Assembly: GCA_949288585.1 (NCBI GenBank)
Contig: CASEKR010000017.1
Span: 32,589 to 96,588, forward strand
DNA: 64,000 nt
DNA from: an uncultured Bacteroides sp.
GTDB lineage: Bacteria; Bacteroidota; Bacteroidia; Bacteroidales; Bacteroidaceae
Direction: 5' to 3'
The notes under the pieces were generated by a model. It searched no databases and had not been told where the DNA came from. It saw only the letters and a list, made by a program, of their open reading frames with translations. Below, piece by piece: positions 17,362-26,185 of this stretch. The first letter of the stretch is position 1, and the number at the start of each line of letters is the position of its first letter. Both the position numbers and the translations under genes were made by a program.

Positions 17362-18447
17362 TTATCGTTCTACCTTTATCAGCCCTCCGGTGGTGGTGTC
17401 GAACAGTACTTGGATGGTGGAGTTCTTGTTGAACAGCACGGCTGCCAGGTATTCGATGGTGCCGAACTGGGTGACGGGCGTTTCTGTCTTCAACAGGGTG
17501 TTGTTGCCTTGCCTGAGCGTGATTTGCGCGCGGCCCGGCACCCGGTAGGCCACGCCTTCCAGCCCGTCTTCTTTTTTCTTCTTTTTGTTTCCGGTTTCCG
17601 GTTCGGGCGCCGGTTGCGGCAGCGGGTTGAGGTTGGCTATGTCGAGGTAGTAAGGTTCTCCGGCCAGGTCGTCTTCATCCAGCAGGCCCAGCTTGCGTGA
17701 GAACCGGAAGAGCACCTTGCCTGTCATTTCGGCGGGGACTGCTTTGAGGTGGACAATTTCGGTCTCTTCGTCCGTGTGTCCGGTGAACAGTTCCGTCAGC
17801 GCGCGTTCTTGCAGTTCCAGGTTGTCCAGCATCAGTTTCAACTGGTTGCCGTCTTGCGGGGTGTTGTCTGCCTCGCCCCTTAGCAGGGCGTTGCGGCTTT
17901 CGCGTATGTTGTAGATTTCTTTGGCTATCAGTTCGGCCTGTTTGGCGGTCGAGTTGGCCAGGAGGATTTCTTCCGTCAGGAAGCGGCGCGGGTCGGGCAG
18001 GGGGGGCTTCTTGTCGGGTGCCGGTTCTTCGGCCTTTGCGGGTTTCTTGCCGCTGAAGGGGCGGTTGATGGAGCGCACGATGCCGTCTTCCGTCAGTTCC
18101 ATGAGGGGGGCGACGGTTTTGTCTTTCAGTTTCACGAAGTAGACCTGCTCCTTGTCCGGCACGCCCACCGTCTGCATCTGGATGTTGTCCAGCGTCCAGT
18201 ATTCTATTTTTTCGCCCGATATGTTGTTCAGTTGCAGGTATTGCCCGGCGTATTGGCAAAGCCTGCCTGGGGTGTAGGTGTGTTTGGTCACTTCCAGGGT
18301 GAATCCTATTTCGGTTTTGGGCAGCATGTAGGTGACGCCGTAGTCTTTGCCGCGCATCACGCCTACGGTGACCTCGGTCTGAGCCATGCCCGGCAGGGTG
18401 GCAAGGGTGAGGAATGCTGTGGCCAACAGGCTGTTTTTCGAGTTCAT
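17362..18447 (-). CDS. DUF4831 family protein, exported
   Basis: A 361-residue exported protein with a signal peptide (MNSKNSLLATAFLTLATLPGMAQ). The mature sequence starts with VTVGVMRGKDYGVTYMLPKTEIGFTLEV, the typical opening of DUF4831, a family found almost only in Bacteroidota. Two proline-rich stretches are present: PAKAEEPAPDKKPPLPDP (about 150-170) and QPAPEPETGNKKKKK (about 300). The function is unknown. The start is put at the Met before the signal peptide rather than at an upstream Met. A -7 box lies 39 bp upstream on the minus strand. Confidence 0.85.
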   Translation of the reverse strand: MNSKNSLLATAFLTLATLPGMAQTEVTVGVMRGKDYGVTYMLPKTEIGFTLEVTKHTYTPGRLCQYAGQYLQLNNISGEKIEYWTLDNIQMQTVGVPDKEQVYFVKLKDKTVAPLMELTEDGIVRSINRPFSGKKPAKAEEPAPDKKPPLPDPRRFLTEEILLANSTAKQAELIAKEIYNIRESRNALLRGEADNTPQDGNQLKLMLDNLELQERALTELFTGHTDEETEIVHLKAVPAEMTGKVLFRFSRKLGLLDEDDLAGEPYYLDIANLNPLPQPAPEPETGNKKKKKEDGLEGVAYRVPGRAQITLRQGNNTLLKTETPVTQFGTIEYLAAVLFNKNSTIQVLFDTTTGGLIKVER

Positions 18448-18485
18448 TGTTTTCCTTTTATTAAGTTTCTGTATTTGTTCACAGA

Positions 18486-18493
18486 CAAAGTTA
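18486..18493 (-). promoter_or_regulatory. Putative promoter -7 box (minus) TAACTTTG for the DUF4831 gene
   Basis: The plus strand reads CAAAGTTA, the reverse of TAnnTTTG, 39 bp upstream of the start codon. Confidence 0.6.
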
Positions 18494-18608
18494 GTCAACT
18501 TCTTGCTTGCGAGTATTCCTGTTTATGGTTTATTAACGAATACGATGCGCGCAGGTGTGCCGTCCCGTCCGGATACCCCCGCCAGAAGGCTTGTGGAAGG
18601 GGGGTGTC

Positions 18609-18712
18609 CCGAGTGCACTCGGCGTTTGCACCGAGTTCGTCCGAAGCAAATGCCGAGTGCGTCCGGGGCAAATGCCGGATACGTCCGGGACAAACGCCGG
18701 GTGCGCCCCCTT
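18609..18712. repeat. Short tandem array F, period exactly 22 bp, about five units
   Basis: Unit starts (CCGAG or CCGGR) fall at 18609, 18631, 18653, 18675 and 18697, exactly 22 bp apart. Units begin CCGAGTGCG and end in (G)CAAATG or a variant. The same core CCGAGTGCG begins the units at 39104 and, on the other strand, the array at 52234. It lies in the 363-bp divergent gap between the DUF4831 gene and the steroid reductase operon; the rest of the gap holds only the two -7 boxes. Confidence 0.92.
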
Positions 18713-18788
18713 TCGCCTGTGATAAGAAATACGGTGTTTTGGGTGACTTTTTCCTGTCCGCAGGCGAGGTAATCCACCGTTTTTTGTG

Positions 18789-18796
18789 TACCTTTG
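18789..18796 (+). promoter_or_regulatory. Putative promoter -7 box TACCTTTG for the steroid reductase operon
   Basis: Matches TAnnTTTG and ends 14 bp before the ATG at 18811, so the 5' leader would be about 10 nt. Confidence 0.65.
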
Positions 18797-18810
18797 CCGC
18801 GTTTAATCCA

Positions 18811-19584
18811 ATGGATATGAGCCAAGAAACCTTTGAGATATTCCTGTGGGTGATGAGCGGCGTGGCCCTCATCGTCTTCATTGCCCTCTACTTCGTCCGT
18901 GCGGGCTACGGCATCTTCCGCACTGCCCAATGGGGGCCGTCGGTGCCGAACAAGCTGGGGTGGGTGCTGATGGAAGCGCCCGTGTTCGTCGTCATGTTCG
19001 TCTTGTGGGCACGGAGCGGTGTCGGGTTCGATATGCCCCAGTACCTGTTCTTCCTGCTTTTCCAACTGCACTACCTGCAACGTTCGTTCGTCTTCCCCTT
19101 GCTGATGAAAGGGCGGAGCCGCATGCCCGTCTCGATTATGGCGATGGGCATCGTGTTCAACCTTCTGAACGGCGTGATGCAGGCTGGCGGCCTGTTCTGG
19201 TTCCCCAATGCCGGTTATTCCCTCGGCCTCGGTTACCTGGCGCAGCCCCATGCCGTCATCGGTCTTCTGCTGTTCTTGGCCGGGATGGGCATCAACCTGC
19301 ATTCGGACCACGTCATCCGCCATCTCCGCCAACCCGGCGACACGCGCCACTACCTGCCTGCGCGCGGCCTGTACCGGTATGTGACTTCGGCCAACTACTT
19401 CGGCGAACTGGTCGAGTGGGCCGGCTTTGCCGTGCTGACCGCCTCGCCTGCCGCCTGGGTGTTTGTCTGGTGGACGGCCGCCAACCTTGTGCCCCGCGCC
19501 AACGCTATATATAATAAGTATGTCGGCGAGTTCGGCCAGGAGGCCGTCGGGCGGAGGAAACGAATCATACCATTTGTCTATTGA
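18811..19584 (+). CDS. 3-oxo-5-alpha-steroid 4-dehydrogenase (5-alpha-reductase) family protein
   Basis: A 257-residue membrane enzyme, the same length as animal SRD5A1. Six or so hydrophobic helices are visible. Family blocks include LHYLQRSFVFPLLMKGR (compare the LHY.HR.F.YP block of steroid 5-alpha-reductases), GMGINLHSDHVIRHLRQPG, and the C-terminal ANYFGELVEWAGFAV and IYNKYVGEF...RRKRIIPFVY. Relatives reduce the delta-4 bond of 3-oxo-steroids with NADPH to the 5-alpha form. The next two genes encode an OYE-type reductase and an SDR. This triad matches the gut Bacteroidota cluster known to turn 3-oxo-lithocholate intermediates into isoallo-bile acids. The exact substrate here is inferred. 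Confidence 0.88.
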   Translation: MDMSQETFEIFLWVMSGVALIVFIALYFVRAGYGIFRTAQWGPSVPNKLGWVLMEAPVFVVMFVLWARSGVGFDMPQYLFFLLFQLHYLQRSFVFPLLMKGRSRMPVSIMAMGIVFNLLNGVMQAGGLFWFPNAGYSLGLGYLAQPHAVIGLLLFLAGMGINLHSDHVIRHLRQPGDTRHYLPARGLYRYVTSANYFGELVEWAGFAVLTASPAAWVFVWWTAANLVPRANAIYNKYVGEFGQEAVGRRKRIIPFVY

Positions 19585-19653
19585 TGGAGAATGAAGCTTC
19601 TTTCTCGTTCCCGAAATTCTTCATTCATCATTCTTAACTTTTTCATTTAAAAC

Positions 19654-20889
19654 ATGAGCAAACTCTTTACCCCTGTCACCATCGGCCCGCTGACCCTGCG
19701 CAACCGCACCATCCGTTCGGCCGCTTTCGAAAGCATGTGTCCGGGCAACAAGCCCTCGCAGCAACTCCTTGATTACCATACGTCCGTGGCCCGGGGCGGT
19801 GTCGGCATGACCACCGTGGCCTATGCCGCCGTCACCCGCAGCGGCCTCTCCTTCGACCGCCAGTTGTGGATGCGTCCCGAGATAGTGCCCGGCCTCCGCA
19901 CGCTGACCGATGCCGTCCATCGCGAGGGCGCTGCCGCCAGCATCCAGCTTGGCCATTGCGGAAACATGTCCCACCGGAGCATCTGCGGCTGCACCCCGGT
20001 CGGCGCCTCCACGGGCTTCAACCTCTATTCGCCCACGCTGGTGCGCGGCCTCCGTGCCGACGAACTGCCCGAGATGGCCCGCGCCTATGGCCGTGCCGTC
20101 CGCCTGGCACGCGAAGCCGGTTTCGATGCCGTCGAAGTGCACGCCGGGCACGGCTACCTCATCAGCCAATTTCTTTCGCCCTATACCAACCACCGCAAGG
20201 ACCTCTTTGGCGGCTCGCTCGAGAACCGCATGCGTTTCATGGATATGGTTATGGACGAAGTGATGGAGGCGGCCGGGAGCGACATGGCGGTCTTTGTCAA
20301 GATGAACATGCGCGACGGTTTCAAGGGAGGCATGGACATGGACGAAAGCATCGAGGTGGCCCGGCGGCTGGAGAAAGACGGGGCGCACGCGTTGGTGCTC
20401 AGCGGCGGCTTCGTCAGCAAGGCACCGATGTACGTCATGCGCGGCGAGATGCCCATACGCACCATGACCCATTACATGACGACCTGGTGGCTGAAGTACG
20501 GCGTCCGCCTCGTGGGCAAGTACATGATACCGACCGTCCCCTTCAAGGAGGCTTATTTTCTGGATGATGCCCGGGTATTCCGGAAGGAACTGCGCCTGCC
20601 CCTCGTCTACGTGGGCGGGCTGGTCGCGCGGCAGAAGATAGACGAGGTGCTGGACCAGGGCTTCGAGGCCGTCCAGATGGGGCGCGCCCTGCTGAACGAG
20701 CCGGGCTTCGTCAACCGCATGAAGGCCGAAGAAGGCGCCCGCTGCCAGTGCCGCCACAGCAACTACTGCATCGCCCGTATGTATTCCATAGACATGGCCT
20801 GCCACCAGCATTTGCAGGAAGAACTTCCTCCCTGCCTGAAGAAAGAGATTGAACGAATCGAAAAAAGACAAGCTACCGATGGAAAATAA
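19654..20889 (+). CDS. OYE-family NADH:flavin oxidoreductase, probable 3-oxo-delta-4-steroid 5-beta-reductase
   Basis: A 411-residue flavoenzyme with the old-yellow-enzyme TIM barrel: KLFTPVTIGPLTLRNRTIRSA at the start, FDAVEVHAGHGYLISQFLSP with the active-site H-x-G-H-G motif, NHRKDLFGGSLENR, and VGGLVARQKIDEVLDQGFEAVQMGRALL near the end. A cysteine-rich tail (CQCRHSNYC...C) resembles the iron-sulfur region of dienoyl-CoA reductase-like OYEs, but the classical CxxCxxxC spacing is not present. By position between a 5-alpha-reductase and an SDR it is the candidate 5-beta-reductase of the bile-acid triad. It is 69 bp after the 5-alpha-reductase gene. Confidence 0.87.
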   Translation: MSKLFTPVTIGPLTLRNRTIRSAAFESMCPGNKPSQQLLDYHTSVARGGVGMTTVAYAAVTRSGLSFDRQLWMRPEIVPGLRTLTDAVHREGAAASIQLGHCGNMSHRSICGCTPVGASTGFNLYSPTLVRGLRADELPEMARAYGRAVRLAREAGFDAVEVHAGHGYLISQFLSPYTNHRKDLFGGSLENRMRFMDMVMDEVMEAAGSDMAVFVKMNMRDGFKGGMDMDESIEVARRLEKDGAHALVLSGGFVSKAPMYVMRGEMPIRTMTHYMTTWWLKYGVRLVGKYMIPTVPFKEAYFLDDARVFRKELRLPLVYVGGLVARQKIDEVLDQGFEAVQMGRALLNEPGFVNRMKAEEGARCQCRHSNYCIARMYSIDMACHQHLQEELPPCLKKEIERIEKRQATDGK

Positions 20890-21742
20890 CTGTGGAACAG
20901 CCGCCCGGCTGGCCGTCATCACTGGAGCCGATGGCGGCATGGGCACCGAAATCACCCGCGCCGTGGCCCAAGCGGGTTTCCGCGTCATTATGGCCTCGTG
21001 CCGCCGTCAGAAGGCCGAAGCCGTGCGCCGCACCCTGATGCACGACCGTAAAGACTTGCGCATCGAAGTGCGCCAACTCGACCTCGCTTCCCTCCGGTCG
21101 GTGGCGGAGTTTGCAGGGGAACTTTTGTCCGAAGGCACTCCCGTTTCTTTGCTCATGAACTGTGCCGGGACGATGGAGACCGGCCTGCACATCACCGAAG
21201 ACGGTCTGGAACGCACGGTCAGTGTCAACTACGTCGGCCCCTACTTGCTGACGCGCAAACTCCTTCCCCTCTTGGGGCCGGGCAGCCGCGTGGTCAACAT
21301 GGTGTCGTGCACCTATGCCATCGGCCGCCTCGACTTCCCCGACTTCTTCACCCGGGGGCGCAAAGGGGGCTTCTGGCGCATACCTATTTACAGCAACACC
21401 AAGCTGGCGCTGACGCTCTTCACCCTCGACCTGGCAAAGAGGGTCAAGGACAGGGGCATCGTGGTCAATGCCGCCGACCCCGGCATTGTCTCGACGGACA
21501 TCATCACGATGCACATGTGGTTCGACCCGCTGACGGATCTTCTCTTCCGTCCCTTCATACGCACGCCCCGCCAAGGAGCCGACACCGCTATCCGCCTCTT
21601 GCTGGACGAAGACGGGGGACAACGTACCGGCACGTTCAACGTCAGCGGCCATGCCAAACCGTTGTCGGAGAAGTACACCGCGCATAGGCAGATGCAGGAA
21701 CTTTGGCAACGGACGGAGGAAATCGTGAAGCCGTGGTTGTGA
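20879..21742 (+). CDS. Short-chain dehydrogenase/reductase, probable 3-beta-hydroxysteroid dehydrogenase
   Basis: A 287-residue SDR. The NAD(P)-binding motif is ITGADGGMGTEI (TGxxxGxG), with MNCAGTMETG (NAG-like), and NYVGPYLLTRKLLPLL. The catalytic Ser-Tyr-Lys region is somewhat unusual (VVNMVSCTYAIG... and IPIYSNTKLALTLFTLDLA, giving YxxxK). It starts inside the end of the OYE gene (11-bp overlap), so the two are cotranslated. In the known isoallo-bile-acid cluster the third gene is a 3-beta-HSDH of this class. Reaction and direction are inferred from context only. Confidence 0.87.
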   Translation: MENNCGTAARLAVITGADGGMGTEITRAVAQAGFRVIMASCRRQKAEAVRRTLMHDRKDLRIEVRQLDLASLRSVAEFAGELLSEGTPVSLLMNCAGTMETGLHITEDGLERTVSVNYVGPYLLTRKLLPLLGPGSRVVNMVSCTYAIGRLDFPDFFTRGRKGGFWRIPIYSNTKLALTLFTLDLAKRVKDRGIVVNAADPGIVSTDIITMHMWFDPLTDLLFRPFIRTPRQGADTAIRLLLDEDGGQRTGTFNVSGHAKPLSEKYTAHRQMQELWQRTEEIVKPWL

Positions 21743-21766
21743 GTGCGCGTCTTGGTAGCTTGGCAT

Positions 21767-21814
21767 AAAGGAAAGAGGCTGTCCCGAAACGTTTCGGGAC
21801 AGCCTCTTTCCTTT
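21767..21814. terminator. Perfect 48-bp palindromic bidirectional terminator
   Basis: AAAGGAAAGAGGCTGTCCCG and onward to 21790 is perfectly inverted in 21791-21814, leaving no unpaired centre. It separates the convergent SDR and fumarase genes. Confidence 0.92.
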
Positions 21815-21841
21815 GTGCCTATCTATGCAGTCTGTAATTCA

Positions 21842-23482
21842 TCAGCACTTCGCGTTCCACGGCTTCAGTTGCTTGAAGAAGTCGTTGCCTTTGTCGTCCA
21901 CCAGGATGAAGGCGGGGAAGTCTACCACGTTGATTTTCCAGATGGCTTCCATGCCGAGTTCGGGGTATTCCACGCATTCGATGCTCTTGATGCTGTTCAT
22001 CGACAGCACGGCAGCCGGGCCTCCGATGCTTCCTAAGTAGAATCCGCCATGCTTCTTGCAGGCATCGGTCACTACCTGCGTGCGGTTGCCCTTGGCAATC
22101 ATCACCATCGAACCGCCGTGGTCTTGGAACTCGTCCACGTAGGGATCCATGCGGTTGGCCGTTGTCGGTCCCATGGAGCCGCAGGGCATACCTTGGGGCG
22201 TCTTGGCCGGTCCGGCGTAGAGCACGGGATGGTCCTTGAAATACTGTGGCAGGTCTTGGCCGGCGTCGAGGCGGGCTTTCAGCTTGGCGTGGGCGATGTC
22301 TCTTGCCACGATGATGGTGCCGTTCAGGCTGACGCGCGTGGCTACGGGATATTGCGAGAGGATTTTGCAGATTTCGCTCATCGGCTGGTTCAGGTCGATG
22401 CGGACGGCGTTGCCTTCGCCTGCGTTGCGCAGTTCTTCGGGGATGAGTTCGCCGGGATTGTCGTCCAGCTTTTCAATCCAGACGCCGTCTTTGTTAATCT
22501 TAGCCTTGATGTTGCGGTCGGCCGAGCAGCTTACGCCGAGGCCGATGGGGCAGGAGGCACCGTGGCGCGGCAGGCGGATGACGCGGATGTCATGCGCGAA
22601 GTATTTGCCGCCGAACTGTGCGCCCAGACCTATGCGGTGTGCCTCGGCCAGCAGTTCCTTTTCCAGTTCGATGTCGCGGAAGGCGCGGCCGGTTTCGTCG
22701 CCCGTGGTGGGCAGGTTGTCGTAGTAGTGCGTCGAAGCCAGCTTCACGGTCAGCAGGTTCTTCTCGGCCGACGTGCCGCCGATGACGAAGGCGATGTGGT
22801 AGGGAGGGCAAGCGGCCGTGCCCAGGGTCTTCATTTTCTCCACCAGGAAGGGCACCAGCGTTCCCGGGTTCTGGATGCGGGCTTTCGTCTCTTGGTAGAA
22901 ATAGGTCTTGTTGGCCGAGCCGCCGCCTTTCACCACGCAGAGGAATTTGTATTCGTCGCCTTCGGTGGCTTCGAGGTCAATCTGGGCGGGCAGGTTGCAG
23001 CGGGTGTTGACTTCTTCGTACATCGTGAGCGGCGCGTTCTGCGAGTAGCGCAGGTTTTCTTCCGTATAGGTCTTGTAGACGCCTTTCGACAGGGCTTCTT
23101 CGTCGCAGAAGCCCGTCCAGACTTGCTGGCCTTTTTCGCCGTGGATGATGGCTGTACCCGTGTCCTGGCAGAAAGGCAACTGGCCTTTGCTGGCCACTTC
23201 GGCGTTGCGGAGGAAGGTCAGGGCCACGTACTTGTCGTTTTCGCTGGCCTCGGGGTCTGTCAGGATTTTGGCTACCTGTTCGTTGTGTGAACGGCGCAGC
23301 AGGAAGTTGACGTCGCGGAAAGCCGCATTGGCCAACATCGTCAGTGCTTCGGGGCTTACTTTCAGGATGGGTTTGCCCTCAAACTCGCTTACCGACACGC
23401 CTTCCTTGGTCAGGAGGTAATACTCGGTGTCGTCTTTGCCCAGCTGGAACATGGGCGCGTACTTGAATTCTGGTGTTGCCAT
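21842..23482 (-). CDS. Class I fumarate hydratase (iron-sulfur)
   Basis: A 546-residue class I (FumA/B type) fumarase, catalysing reversible hydration of fumarate to malate in the reductive TCA branch used for succinate and propionate formation. Both parts of the family are fused in one chain. Cysteines fitting the 4Fe-4S ligands occur in [25 protein letters not shown] and [11 protein letters not shown]. The C-terminal domain has [19 protein letters not shown]. The start [15 protein letters not shown] is chosen because an upstream in-frame Met precedes only low-complexity leader sequence. A minus-strand -7 box lies 45 bp upstream. Confidence 0.95.
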   Translation of the reverse strand: MATPEFKYAPMFQLGKDDTEYYLLTKEGVSVSEFEGKPILKVSPEALTMLANAAFRDVNFLLRRSHNEQVAKILTDPEASENDKYVALTFLRNAEVASKGQLPFCQDTGTAIIHGEKGQQVWTGFCDEEALSKGVYKTYTEENLRYSQNAPLTMYEEVNTRCNLPAQIDLEATEGDEYKFLCVVKGGGSANKTYFYQETKARIQNPGTLVPFLVEKMKTLGTAACPPYHIAFVIGGTSAEKNLLTVKLASTHYYDNLPTTGDETGRAFRDIELEKELLAEAHRIGLGAQFGGKYFAHDIRVIRLPRHGASCPIGLGVSCSADRNIKAKINKDGVWIEKLDDNPGELIPEELRNAGEGNAVRIDLNQPMSEICKILSQYPVATRVSLNGTIIVARDIAHAKLKARLDAGQDLPQYFKDHPVLYAGPAKTPQGMPCGSMGPTTANRMDPYVDEFQDHGGSMVMIAKGNRTQVVTDACKKHGGFYLGSIGGPAAVLSMNSIKSIECVEYPELGMEAIWKINVVDFPAFILVDDKGNDFFKQLKPWNAKC

Positions 23483-23526
23483 AATTACTTGATGTTTTTT
23501 TAGAATCGGTTGGTTGTTCGTATGCG

Positions 23527-23534
23527 CAAAGGTA
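23527..23534 (-). promoter_or_regulatory. Putative promoter -7 box (minus) TACCTTTG for fumarase
   Basis: The plus strand reads CAAAGGTA, 45 bp upstream of the fumarase start. Confidence 0.65.
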
Positions 23535-23648
23535 AGAAGTATTATCGAATATTCCTTTCCCCCGGGCGGCTTTTCTTCTGCGGGGGGCAGAAAAAACGCC
23601 GGGACTGCTTTTTCTTGGAAGCAATCCCGGCATCCTGTGCGCCTTGCG

Positions 23649-24023
23649 TGGAGCTGGAGGGAGTCGAACCCTCGTCCAAACGAGGAAATCATAAGCTTTC
23701 TACATGCTTATCTTTGTCTGGGTTTTCGTGCTGCGGCAGAACCAAAGCCATCAACCGCAACCTTATCCTCTAAGATTTCGCCTGCGCCGCGAGGCCGACG
23801 CCGGTTATCTCCGATGTGACTGCACCACTGGGCCGGAATGCTTCGGAGCCACAGCTTCCGAGTGATGTCTCGTTCCAGCACCTGGTGCCGGAATTAAGCT
23901 CTAATCTACTATACTTCGATTACGCAGCGAGAGCGTAGTTGTTTTCGCCAGATAAAGTGCCAATCGACGACGCACTGCATGCTTACCTACCATTTCTGCC
24001 CGCTGTCAAATCCAGTCAACCCC
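23649..24023 (-). ncRNA. ssrA: tmRNA (SsrA)
   Basis: A 375-nt transfer-messenger RNA that rescues stalled ribosomes and tags the nascent peptide. The 5' end GGGGUUGACUGGAUUUGACA pairs its first seven bases with CAGCUCC at the 3' end, followed by discriminator A (CCA not encoded). The T-arm GAGGGTTCGACTCCCTC is at the 3' side. The tag frame at 23920-23949 encodes GENNYALAA and stop, the Bacteroides-type tag. A minus-strand -7 box TACCTTTG lies about 45 nt upstream. Apparent protein frames over this stretch are not genes. Confidence 0.97.
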
Positions 24024-24067
24024 ATGACTTTCGTCTGCAACGGAAATGATATTTTCCATTTCGTTTG

Positions 24068-24075
24068 CAAAGGTA
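24068..24075 (-). promoter_or_regulatory. Putative promoter -7 box (minus) TACCTTTG for tmRNA
   Basis: The plus strand reads CAAAGGTA, 45 bp upstream of the mature tmRNA 5' end. Confidence 0.7.
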
Positions 24076-24226
24076 GGGATTTTTTCCGGCATGGCCTAAC
24101 TTCCGGGGATTTTTCTGTTTGTTTTGTACGGTGAAACTGTTTGTCTCGTGAAGCGGAAGAATGTTGGAATACTTTTTCGGGCGCATTCTTTGCGGGACAA
24201 GGCCATCGCTCCCCCGAAGTTTTTCG

Positions 24227-24234
24227 TACCTTTG
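24227..24234 (+). promoter_or_regulatory. Putative promoter -7 box TACCTTTG for the helicase gene
   Basis: Matches TAnnTTTG and ends only 4 bp before the first in-frame ATG at 24239. This would make the mRNA leaderless, unless translation starts further in (for example the ATG at 24314). Confidence 0.6.
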
Positions 24235-24238
24235 TGCC

Positions 24239-26140
24239 ATGAAACAACCCGAGAGACAACCCGATACCCTCAGCCCTGCCCTGCACCTGCAGCGCCAGCA
24301 GCTTCTCCTGCGCATGGAGTATGACTACGAGAAAGCCGACTTCCAGCGCCAGACGGAGACGATGGGCGTGGAACGCAAGGTGAAGCGCGGCCTCTGCTGG
24401 TGGCCCGTCACCGTGGGGCGCAACTACTATAACTCGCTGAACCAGTTGGCACTGGAGGTGACGCGCGCCGAGGACACAGACATCGAGCACGCCTTCGAGT
24501 TCGGCAAGCCCGTCGTTTTCTTCCGCCGTTCGGCCGACGGGAAGATTTCCTACTTCCCTTTCCAGGCTACGGTCAGCTTTGCCGACGAGGCGCGCATGGT
24601 CGTGGTCATGCCCGGCATGAACGCCGTGCTCGACGTGCAGGGAGCCGAATCCGTGGGCGTGCAACTCTATTTCGACGAGACCAGCTACCGCACCATGTTC
24701 GAGGCGCTGGCCGACGTTGCCCGGGCCAAGGGCAACCGTCTGGCCGAACTGCGCGACATCCTCCTGGGGACGCAGAAGGCGGGTCGGCGCGAACTCTATC
24801 CCGTCCGCTTCCCCTGGCTCAACGCCGCGCAGGAGTCGGCCGTCAACCGGGTGCTCTGCGCGAGGGACGTCGCCATCGTCCACGGCCCGCCCGGCACGGG
24901 AAAGACCACCACGCTGGTCGAGGCCATCTACGAGACCTTGCACCGCGAGCCGCAAGTGCTGGTGTGCGCGCAGAGCAACACCGCCGTCGACTGGATATCC
25001 GAGAAACTCGTCGACCGGGGCGTCAATGTCCTGCGCATCGGCAACCCCACGCGCGTCAACGACAAGATGCTGTCCTTCACCTACGAACGCCGCTTCGAGT
25101 CGCACCCCGCCTACACCGAGCTGTGGGCCATCCGCAAGGAACTCCGCGCCCTGCAAGGCCATGCCCGCCGGGGCAGCTATGCCGAGCGCGAGGGCGTCCG
25201 CAGCCGCATCTCCCGCCTGCGCGACCGGGCCACGGCCTTGGAGGTGCAGATAAATGCCGACCTCTTCGACTCTGCCCATGTCATTGCCTCGACCCTCGTC
25301 AGCAGCAACCATCGCCTCCTGCACGGCCGCCGCTTCGGCACGCTCTTCATCGACGAGGCTGCCCAGGCGCTGGAGGCCGCCTGCTGGATTGCCATCCGCC
25401 GGGCCGACCGCGTTGTCCTGGCGGGCGACCATTGCCAGCTTCCGCCCACTATCAAGTGCGTGGAAGCGGCGCGTGGCGGACTCGACCAGACCCTGATGGA
25501 ACGCCTGGCCCAGACCAAACCAGATGCCGTCAGCCTCCTGACCGTGCAATACCGCATGAACGAAGACATCATGCGCTTCCCCTCCCGCTGGTTCTACCAC
25601 GGCCTGCTCGAAGCCGCCCCCGACGTGCGCCACCGGGGCATCCTCGACCTCGACACGCCCATCGAGTGGATTGACACCACGGGGCGCGACTTCAAGGAGC
25701 AGTTCGTGGGCGAGACCTTCGGCCGCATCAACCGCGACGAAGCCGACCTCCTGCTGCGGGAGTTGGAGGCTTACATCGGGCGCATCGGCGGGCAGCGCAT
25801 CCTGGACGAGCGCGTGGACTTCGGCATCATCTCGCCCTACAAGGCCCAGGTGCAGTATCTGCGCACCTGCATCCGCCGCAACGCCTTCCTCCGCCCCTAC
25901 CGCCATCTGCTCACGGTCAACACCGTGGACGGCTTCCAAGGTCAGGAGCGCGATGTCATCTTCATCTCCCTCGTCCGCGCCAACGAGCAGGGGCAGATAG
26001 GTTTCCTGGGCGACCTGCGCCGCATGAACGTGGCCATCACCCGTGCCCGCATGAAGCTGGTCATCCTGGGCGAGGCGGAGACGCTGGGGCGGCATCCGTT
26101 CTACCGGGAGTTGCTGGAATACATCCGCGCGTTAAAATAA
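24239..26140 (+). CDS. Superfamily 1 UPF1/IGHMBP2-like DNA/RNA helicase
   Basis: A 633-residue helicase of the AAA_11/AAA_12 type. Motif I is GPPGTGKTT (residues 216-224), Ia is VLVCAQSNTAVDWI, II is FIDEAAQALE, III is VVLAGDHCQLPP, with LTVQYRMNEDIMRFPS (IV), and V-VI are VNTVDGFQGQERDVIFISLVR and GFLGDLRRMNVAITRAR. The N-terminal part (about 60-190) resembles the 1B/stalk region of this family. Relatives unwind nucleic acids 5' to 3'; the cellular role in Bacteroidota is not known. It stands alone between tmRNA and HU. Base composition is very GC-rich, like its neighbours. Confidence 0.92.
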   Translation: MKQPERQPDTLSPALHLQRQQLLLRMEYDYEKADFQRQTETMGVERKVKRGLCWWPVTVGRNYYNSLNQLALEVTRAEDTDIEHAFEFGKPVVFFRRSADGKISYFPFQATVSFADEARMVVVMPGMNAVLDVQGAESVGVQLYFDETSYRTMFEALADVARAKGNRLAELRDILLGTQKAGRRELYPVRFPWLNAAQESAVNRVLCARDVAIVHGPPGTGKTTTLVEAIYETLHREPQVLVCAQSNTAVDWISEKLVDRGVNVLRIGNPTRVNDKMLSFTYERRFESHPAYTELWAIRKELRALQGHARRGSYAEREGVRSRISRLRDRATALEVQINADLFDSAHVIASTLVSSNHRLLHGRRFGTLFIDEAAQALEAACWIAIRRADRVVLAGDHCQLPPTIKCVEAARGGLDQTLMERLAQTKPDAVSLLTVQYRMNEDIMRFPSRWFYHGLLEAAPDVRHRGILDLDTPIEWIDTTGRDFKEQFVGETFGRINRDEADLLLRELEAYIGRIGGQRILDERVDFGIISPYKAQVQYLRTCIRRNAFLRPYRHLLTVNTVDGFQGQERDVIFISLVRANEQGQIGFLGDLRRMNVAITRARMKLVILGEAETLGRHPFYRELLEYIRALK

Positions 26141-26185
26141 TTCCGTCCGATTGCTTGCCCATTCGGAAAAAATGCCTATCTTCGC

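Noticed and set aside
18232-18810. A long N-terminal extension of the 5-alpha-reductase frame
   Set aside because: It runs across array F and the opposite-strand DUF4831 gene. The family-sized protein starts at 18811 behind a -7 box.
18811-21742. A general fatty-acid or quinone reductase operon
   Set aside because: The combination of SRD5A-like, OYE-like and SDR proteins in this order is better explained by the known bile-acid/steroid triad.
23510-23819. Protein-coding frames downstream of fumarase
   Set aside because: They overlap the tmRNA gene, which is supported by acceptor pairing, T-arm and tag peptide.
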